Both the position numbers and the translations under genes were made by a program. Shown piece after piece: positions 57,410 through 64,000 of a stretch of DNA of 64,000 nt. Each line of letters opens with the position of its first letter. Positions within the stretch are counted from its first letter, which is position 1. The notes beneath the pieces were generated by a model. That model was not told the origin of the DNA and did not search any database. It saw only the letters and a list, made by a program, of their open reading frames with translations. This DNA comes from Diphasiastrum complanatum (Eukaryota; Streptophyta; Lycopodiopsida; Lycopodiales; Lycopodiaceae): contig MU832666.1 in the NCBI GenBank assembly GCA_029204225.1, positions 1-64,000 on the forward strand. The letters are read 5' to 3'.

Positions 57410-57832
57410 AGATCTGACAGCGGCCATTTGCTATAGTAGGTTCTGGAACTGGTTGATGTGATTATGTAATGAATCACCATTCGGCATCTTGAGGGAGAAG
57501 AATTTTCTCCTGAGATGAAGCTTGGAAGCTACGTCGCGCACTTCTTACAGGGTGCTCAAGATGTCCCAAACTTCCTTGGAGGTCTGCGCTTCAAATACAT
57601 GGCCAATTTGTGTGTTTGAGATGTTGAGGATGATCAGCGTGAAAGCTTTTTCATCCTTCAGCTTCCATCGAGAGATTGCAGCGTCGTCTGCTTCGGGTCA
57701 TACCTCTGCACATATGACAACATCATACAACTCCTTAGCCATTAGCACAGTCTTCACCTTAAATTTCCACAGATGGTAGTCGGATCCATCAAGCTTGTCC
57801 ACGATGGGACTGGCTTTCCCTTGGGAATCCAT
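57410..57832 (-). pseudogene. Copia gag N-terminal part
   Basis: The minus strand from ATG 57832 encodes MDSQGKASPIVDKLDGSDYH, LWKFKVKTVLMAKELYDVV, WKLKDEKAFTLIILNISNTQ and KLHLRRKFFSLKMPNGDSLH, with stops. It breaks off at LLQQMAAV near 57415. It shares family with the copies at 10.05, 17.55 and 47.68 kb. A 140-bp leader, PBS and LTR lie upstream in normal order. Confidence 0.88.
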
Positions 57833-57973
57833 GTGGAAGTTAGTCTAAGTGATAGTGATAACTATTAGTGACTCAAGATTGAAAATCTAATGCAATTTAT
57901 AGAACAAGAAAACAATTGTTCTATCAGACGATAGAACCAAGTTTTGTAAAAAGTTTATCAAGCTATAATAATA

Positions 57974-57985
57974 GCTTTGATACCA
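57974..57985 (-). promoter_or_regulatory. Primer binding site (minus strand)
   Basis: The plus-strand GCTTTGATACCA is the complement of TGGTATCAAAGC. It carries the same A-for-G variant seen at 17337-17348. Confidence 0.85.
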
Positions 57986-58735
57986 TGTCAGGGAAATATG
58001 AGTGAAATGAATCTGAGATAGATTTGAATTGATAGGTCAAACAATCAAATCGGAATGATCCTACTACTGCACAAAAGTAGTGGCCGACTGATTCCCTCAG
58101 TGCATGCACTACTACGACAGTAGGTGAACATAGAATAGAGCTTAAGTGCGTTTATGCGGAAGTGGAAGAGCAAATAGTCAGACAAATCAACTAGAGCCAA
58201 AAGCGAAAAGCATGCAACACTGACAAAATTTGAACGCAAAACCAGATAGTAACTTATTCAGATTGAATGTATAGAAATACAAGTCAGATAATGCTGGTGA
58301 GCATAAAACAATAGCAAGCAAAATCGCGTGCTCACAAGGCTAACTACGATCTGTAACAGCTACGAGTTTATTCTGACAATCAGTTTGAAAGGAAAGAATC
58401 AATGCTTGAAAGCATCTACTATGTCTATCTTTGATAAGCTGTCTTTTCGGCGTCTATGGGCGCTTGAGCGTATATGGAATCAGCCTATCTCGTTTGGCAT
58501 CAATTGGCATAATTAATTGATTACAATGATCAACTATATACAATTTGCAGTTGTGCATATGCATGTACAGGAAAGTGGCATGGAGCCGTTGCGCCGTCTG
58601 GAGTAGATCATGGTTGTTGTTGTCATTTTCTAAATAGTTGCATAGTACAGGAAGTGGACTATCCGACAATGTGTGTAAAACTGCAGTAATATGAATGGAA
58701 CATGGGATTTAGAGAGTAGAGGAATAAATCCAACA
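57986..58735 (-). repeat. Copia 5' LTR (minus-strand element)
   Basis: On the minus strand TGTTGGATTTATTCC to TTTCCCTGACA, 750 bp, followed by PBS, leader and gag in the expected order. It is homologous to the LTR at 51254-52220, from which it differs by an internal gap of about 200 bp. Confidence 0.85.
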
Positions 58736-59426
58736 GTATAGCCTATGGTGAGGTTTGTGTATATTCATTCATTGAGTCCTTGGTAGACTCTTGTGCTTGG
58801 AGCATGGAGATGATAGGTGCTGGTACAACATGATACCATAGTTTGCGCAAGCCTGGTCATGTATTTGACGTATTCGTGTTGGTTTGCATGAATGAGTGTT
58901 TGCATGTTACCTTGTCATGGGGTATAGATCTGTGTCAGAGTTGTATGCGTTTGTGCATTTGCTACGTCAGAAACAAAGCAATCATTTGATGTGCTCATTG
59001 ACTTGTCATTATGTCTGCTAGTTGTCTATCTGATGAGGGTATAGTCTTATGGTGACAGTAAGATTTTCTCAGTCGCTCATTTATGTAAGCTTTACAGGTC
59101 TGTGCTTGTAAGTGTTTGATAGGATGTCAGCCTAGCTAGATGGAGGATGGCGATAGTGGGATTTCCTCAGTTTGAGCCATGTCACTCACGTGGTCCACTT
59201 GTGGTCAAGTTGGATGGGGACAAGTCAGTTGGTCGAGAATGTGGTAGACTCTATGTATGAGCATTGTGTGTACATGATACTTTGTGAGTCAAACCTGGTG
59301 GTTTGTCAAAGTGCTTGAGTGTGAATCAAGTATAGAGTAGCAGGGATATGATAACATCTTTTGGACACTCCTGACGTTGCTGCAGTATATTTCTTTAGTC
59401 CTATCACATTTGAGCTTAAGGGAGAG
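58736..59426. other. Non-coding, probably the 3' internal end of a plus-strand Copia
   Basis: It ends in TGAGCTTAAGGGAGAG, a polypurine tract just before an LTR start. No coding words of RNase H that I can trust remain in the preceding 690 bp. Confidence 0.35.
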
Positions 59427-60112
59427 TGTTGGAAATCAGGTCTGATCCGATTCATTAATATAAGCTTCAAATGTGAGACTGTAATTAGTGTGCAGTTAAT
59501 TAGATTTACTGTATTTGGTTGTTACCGGGACTTGACCCACCATCGACTCGGCCATGGGTTAGCCGAGTAGCCACACGTAGGAAAAATTAACCTGTACAAT
59601 ATATTTTTAACGGTTTATGCTATACTCAGGAGCATGTCCTGGGTTTGTCAGTATTTTAGCCCATGTTGGGCCTATTAGTCAAACATGTGCCTATTTTAGT
59701 GTGTTGACACTTGTCAAGCCCATGCATGTTGGGGGCTTTTGATATATGTACAATTTTCTCTTTGAAATCTATTAATTTTTGTTGTGTCATCTTGACAGCC
59801 TATGAGTGGCAATGGTAATTGATTGATGTGTGATCTACATTCTGCACTAGATTCCTACGGCATCTTAACATAAACTCATCCATTTGGAGAAAAAAGAGTC
59901 TTCATTCACAGCTATATATAGCTTTGTCTACGTTGGAAATAGGTTTATTAAGTAAGACGTATTTCTGCTTTGGATGCTTTGGAGTCAATTTTAACTTGTT
60001 ATTTGTGGTTCTCTTCTACTTGTGAGGAGAATACATGTTGTACGCTTAATCAATCTCTATTGGAGAGTGGTAATAAATGATATTTTGTTGTTGTATGGCA
60101 TGTTTGCAGAGA
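59427..60112 (+). repeat. 3' LTR (right end uncertain)
   Basis: TGTTGGAAATCAGGTC follows directly after the purine tract cttaagggagag, the same arrangement as at 1083. The sequence then is non-coding with LTR-like AT-rich stretches. The 3' boundary is a guess, because neither inverted end nor target duplication is clear. Confidence 0.5.
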
Positions 60113-61650
60113 ATTACTTCAGATGAATTCATGTTTTGATTTGCTTTTATTTCTATCAAGTTATTTTGAGTACATCTTGATCAAATTGTCAATTCTATGT
60201 GTACAGTTGTCTACAAATGTAAGATTGATTTTTGTGCATCGTCTATTGTGCCTAGATCTACGTTCAAGATTAGTTTGGATCTTAAATTTCGACATTTTTC
60301 AACCTCACATACAATAGCCAGCAGTCCTTTGGGTCAAAATAGGATCGCGACTTGGGTCGAAATAGACACATGGGTTGAAATAGATGTTGGGTAGAAATAG
60401 ACACATGCATCGAATTTTGGATTTTGACCCAGGGATCTAATACTTCAAGTCGATTCAATTTGTTATTCCAAGCCAAAGTTGAGTGGTTTTTTGATTTTCA
60501 AAGTCAAAAATAGATTTCAACCCAAATTGTGTAGAAACTGCAGATTATGTAAAAAGCTTGAGTATTTTTGTAGGTTTTTTTTGTAGGTCCTCATTATAGG
60601 AATGGATTACAAAAAAATTTCAACATTTGGCACCTTATAATCTAAAGTGGCAAATTTTGATAGATACAATATCAAATTCCAGTAGAATCTAAAAGAATAT
60701 AGTATCATATTATAATGAATACCATATCTAATCATGATAGATACAATGCCAAATTCCAATGGAATCTAAAAGATTGGGTTTTGACATTTTGCAAGTAAAT
60801 TATTCGCGAGTTGTGCGAGTTTCATTGTGTAGACATTCCTCAAAATCATAGCACGTGGCATGCTACTAATTTGGAGATCCTTGATTTTGATTGCAACAAC
60901 GCCAAGTAACTTGTGTGATTTTGTGACATACTGAAATGTGTAACGTGAGTAGAGCTATGACAACAATTAAAAAAATTGGATGTATTGGTTGTTGATGGTT
61001 ATGATGTTGGTGCATCGTGCAGGTTGAGAGTCAAGGGATGCATGCAAGAATAAGAAAGAGACCGAATATTTCTGCTAAATATGCCTTCCATACAAAGGTG
61101 CATCGAAAGGGTGGTCACACATGCAAGACAAACAATGGAACATTTTTTTTATTTTGTTTACAACTTGCATATGAAGGCACATCTAAATGATGGAATTCTC
61201 GCAACCTCAAGCATACTAACTTCACTGTCTACCAACCCTGCAAAAAACAAATTTGCATTATTTTAAAATGAAGAAGTACATGATGCTTTAGACTCGAAAG
61301 AATCAAACACAAGTCACAAAATTTGTAAGATTACCTCGATTTTCCTTTACCTAGTCTATGCATTTGTCATTTGAATCCAATCCAAACAAGTGTACTCCAC
61401 ACTTTCTTGCACCCAATTCCCAATAGCAGATCCACCACAACTCCTTCTGGACAAAAAGCAGAGCTCTTTTCACTGCTACCTCGTATTGGTTTGGACCACT
61501 CAGAATTAGATAATAATGGGTCCATAAATCATTCTCAATACTCAATAGAGCACCATCAACAATAGTTGCATGCTCTCAATAAAGCGAAGGGTTACAATCT
61601 CTTCGCGCCATAAAGTACACAACTAATATGTGCATATGAAATACAAAAAA
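60113..61650. other. Non-coding, short direct repeats
   Basis: It contains reiterated (t)tgggt(c/t)gaaatagacacatg words at 60350-60412 and a 38-bp direct repeat (60659-60696 and 60736-60773). Short open frames have no motif. Confidence 0.4.
60659..60773. repeat. 38-bp direct repeat pair
   Basis: gatagatacaat(at/gc)caaattcca(g/a)t(a/g)gaatctaaaaga occurs twice with starts 77 bases apart and four differences. Confidence 0.85.
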
Positions 61651-61659
61651 TCATTAGAA

Positions 61660-63760
61660 TCATACTAACAATGGAACAAAAGGTACGACACACAAAAATA
61701 AGATGCAAAAATTAGAAGCACTTTCATTCAACTTGTAGTAGTTACCTTCATCAAATGTAACATCTCTACCCACTAAATTTTTTTTAGTGATAGGATTATA
61801 GACTCTATATCCTTTGCTATTTTCAGCATAACCAACAAAGATTCCCTTTATGGATGTAGGATCATCCTTTTTTCTTGTATCTAATGCTTGAAAAACATAG
61901 CAAGTAGATCCAAAGATTCTAAGATCTTTGAGATTTGGTTTCTTACCAAATAGAGCCTCATAAGATGTTATGACTCCAATGGGCTTACATGGCAATCTAT
62001 TACATAAATAAGTTGCACAAATAATAGCCTCTCCCCAAAAAGACTTAGATAGAGATGAATCTAGCCTTAAAGCCTTTGCACACTCACAAAGAGTTCTATT
62101 CATCCTCTCGGCTATACCATTTTGTTGAGGACTATAAGTACATGTAAGCTCTCTTTTAATACCATTGGATTTACAAAACTATATCATCTTAGTGGAGATA
62201 TACTCTCCACCATTATCACTTCTCAGTACTTTTACTTTAGCATCAAGTTGATTCTCAACTAGAGTTTTAAACTTTACAAAAGACTCAAACGCTTTACTAT
62301 TGGAATCCAAAAGTTCAATCCAAGTGTATCTAGAGTAATCATCAATAAAAGCTACATACATTAATGAAACTCCATTAGATTCTTGAGAAAAAGGGTGCAC
62401 ATTACTATGAATGAGATCTAATGCTTTAGTAGATCTAGTGGAAGAGTTAACAAAAGGTAGCTTGTGTGCCTTTGAAAGGCTACAAGCTTCACAACTTTTT
62501 CCACACTTTGAGAGTGTCTTTGGAAGGCCGAGAGCAAGATCCTTGGTGCATAGCATTTCCATTGATGAAGTTGGGATGGACCAACCTCTTATGCCAAAGC
62601 TCCACTTGATTGAGCTCCTCCTTAACCATGTTCACACTTCCAAGAAAAACATTAGCATCTAGCTTGAAAAGCCTGCCTTGCTTCAATCCTTTTACAATGC
62701 AAGTATCATTCATCATTATGGAGCAAACACCTTGCTTAAAATGGACATCTAAACCATCATCCATAAATTGTCCTACACTTAGCAAACTCTTAGTGACTGT
62801 AGGAACATAGAGTACATTTTGAAGATCTACTCTTTTAGAGGATCAAATACTTAAGTGAATACTTCCCACTCCATCTATTCTACATTCTTGATCGCTTGCT
62901 GTTAGAGTAGACTTTTTACAACCTACAAAAGGTACCAAAGTTGAGAAAAAATCCTTTTGGAATGTCATGTGGGAGCTAGCCCCACTATCAATCCACCATG
63001 TGTCATTGGGGTAGCTCTTGGATGTTGATGTAGATGCCATCAAGGATGAATCCACTTCATCTCCTCTTCCTCAAGGGTGAGGTTGTCTTGTTTGATCTCT
63101 CCTTGTGCATTCTTCTTCTTGTAGCACTCGGATGCAAAGTGCCCCTTCTTTCCACAAAAGAAGCACTTGAGTTTGGCCTTGTTCTTCTTTCCACCTTCAA
63201 AGCATAATGGTTGATCATCACTCTTGGTCTCCTTGTGTTCGATCTTCTTCTTAGACTTTGCCTTGCCTTTACTTGAGAAGTTGGCCTTCTCATCTCCATC
63301 ATGAATCTTCAAGGAACCAATCCTTTGATTGACATGAAGGATTCTACTCTCCTTGGCTACAAGCACACTATGGATCTTGTCAATAGAAGGTAGAGAATCT
63401 TGAATTGCAAAGCTTTGAACTAGATTGGAGAACTCATCTCCAAGACCATCTAAGATGATTTGCACAAGCTCATCATCTTGGATACTCTCACTTATGATGG
63501 AAAGTTCTTTATTGAGAGATTTTATCCTCAAGACATACTCTTGAGCACTCTCATCACTACCTCTAATGCTTTGAAGAACTCTATTCCTTAGCATAAGCAC
63601 TCTAGAGGTATTCTTGGATTCATAAATCCCCTTTAAGGAGTTTCAAGCCTCCTTGGCCGAGGTACAAGATGCAACTTCTGAAGAAACAAAACGTTTCAAT
63701 TGCCAAAGCTTTGCTAGCTTTCCACCCTCATTTTGACACAGAAGACACACGAAGCAAAAA
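61660..63760 (-). pseudogene. Copia gag-protease-integrase (minus strand)
   Basis: From 63.76 kb downward: gag with AKLWQLKRFVSSEVAS, then YVLRIKSLNKELSIISESIQ and zinc knuckle CFFCGKKGHFASEC. Protease follows (TWWIDSGASSHMTFQKDFFS), then GAG-pre-integrase (VELWHKRLVHPNFINGNAMH). Integrase has the C-rich CGKSCEACSLSK site, catalytic D in FIDDYSRYTWIELL, D in VLRSDNGGEYISTK, and E in the ECAKALRL region, followed by EAIICATYLCNRLP. It ends at NPITKKNLVGRDVTFDEGNY, the integrase C-terminus. RT and RNase H are absent beyond 61660. Only a few frameshifts or stops interrupt it, so it is younger than most copies here. It is related to the truncated gag at 43.6 kb. Confidence 0.9.
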
Positions 63761-64000
63761 TGTTCGCGAACAATTTCTCGATACATGACACGAAATTGTT
63801 TTGCGACACAAAATCATTCGTGCTCCACAAAGGACCAAGAAGATCAACCAAGTACCATGAGGTACATATATTTTGATCATATATCGTGACATCAGCAGAA
63901 GTACTTTACGACGTAGTTAATCTGCCACTCTTGAAATCCATGATTAGTTATAGATGTTTAATCTTTCTGATCAGGGAAGTTACACGAGGCGACACGAAAA
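63761..64000. other. Gag N-terminus region or leader, window edge
   Basis: Upstream side of the minus-strand Copia gag. I cannot read an LTR or PBS before the window ends. The words cgacacgaa and acgaaattgtttt recur in this stretch. Confidence 0.3.

Noticed and set aside
57522-57779. A plus-strand 85-codon ORF
   Set aside because: It is the antisense of the Copia gag, which is recognisable on the minus strand.
1-64000. CRISPR arrays, rRNA genes, bacterial operons
   Set aside because: None seen. Tandem repeats here lack regular spacers, and all genes have eukaryotic structure.

Overview
This 64 kb window is nuclear DNA from a land plant. The main evidence is a complete five-exon class 2 KNOX homeobox gene on the minus strand (24110-33886). 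It has plant GT-AG introns, a KNOX1-KNOX2-ELK-TALE homeodomain order, and introns full of transposon debris. Long introns, nested Copia, Gypsy, LINE, SINE, hAT and CACTA remnants, and transposase-like fragments that I recall from non-flowering plants suggest a large repeat-rich genome, most likely a fern or another seed-free plant. The lineage is an inference; I cannot fix the species.

Layout. 0-1.4 kb: scrambled Copia pieces in opposite orientations. 2.19-2.54 kb: a small minus-strand gene for an IFI6/IFI27 (ISG12)-type glycine/alanine-rich membrane protein. 2.7-9.7 kb: mostly non-coding, with two possible exons of an unrecognised minus-strand gene at 7.7-8.3 kb. 9.7-22.8 kb: a nest in which a minus-strand LINE (22.8-21.3 plus 16.1-13.3 kb) is split by a Copia element (16.6-21.3 kb) that itself carries a piece of CACTA transposase. 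Another internally deleted Copia lies at 10.05-13.17 kb and a severed LINE 3' end at 9.75 kb. 23.2-23.4 kb: a tRNA-like SINE. 24.1-33.9 kb: the KNOX gene, with a hAT (DUF659) pseudogene in intron 4 and a Copia 3' end in intron 2.

35-40 kb: unassigned open frames, an F-box/kelch gene fragment between direct repeats, several degenerate satellites, and remnants of a DDE-like transposase of a family I cannot name. 40.2-46.9 kb: two LTRs with primer binding sites, a truncated Copia gag, a decayed Copia reverse transcriptase and an unknown ORF abutting a probable polypurine tract. 47.2-58.7 kb: a minus-strand nest of two related Copia 5' ends (LTR, PBS, gag), one apparently split by a 3.4 kb insertion, around a decayed Gypsy element joined in frame to a Copia integrase. 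59.4 kb: start of a plus-strand 3' LTR. 61.7-63.8 kb: a Copia gag-protease-integrase on the minus strand.

Only the KNOX gene and the ISG12-like gene look like functional host protein genes. Almost every mobile-element reading frame is interrupted. I found no convincing tRNA or rRNA gene and no CRISPR array. No single new multigene system is evident. The most original leads are the unclassified DDE-like element, the plant ISG12-like gene, the LINE family with (CT)n tails, and several chimeric element structures.
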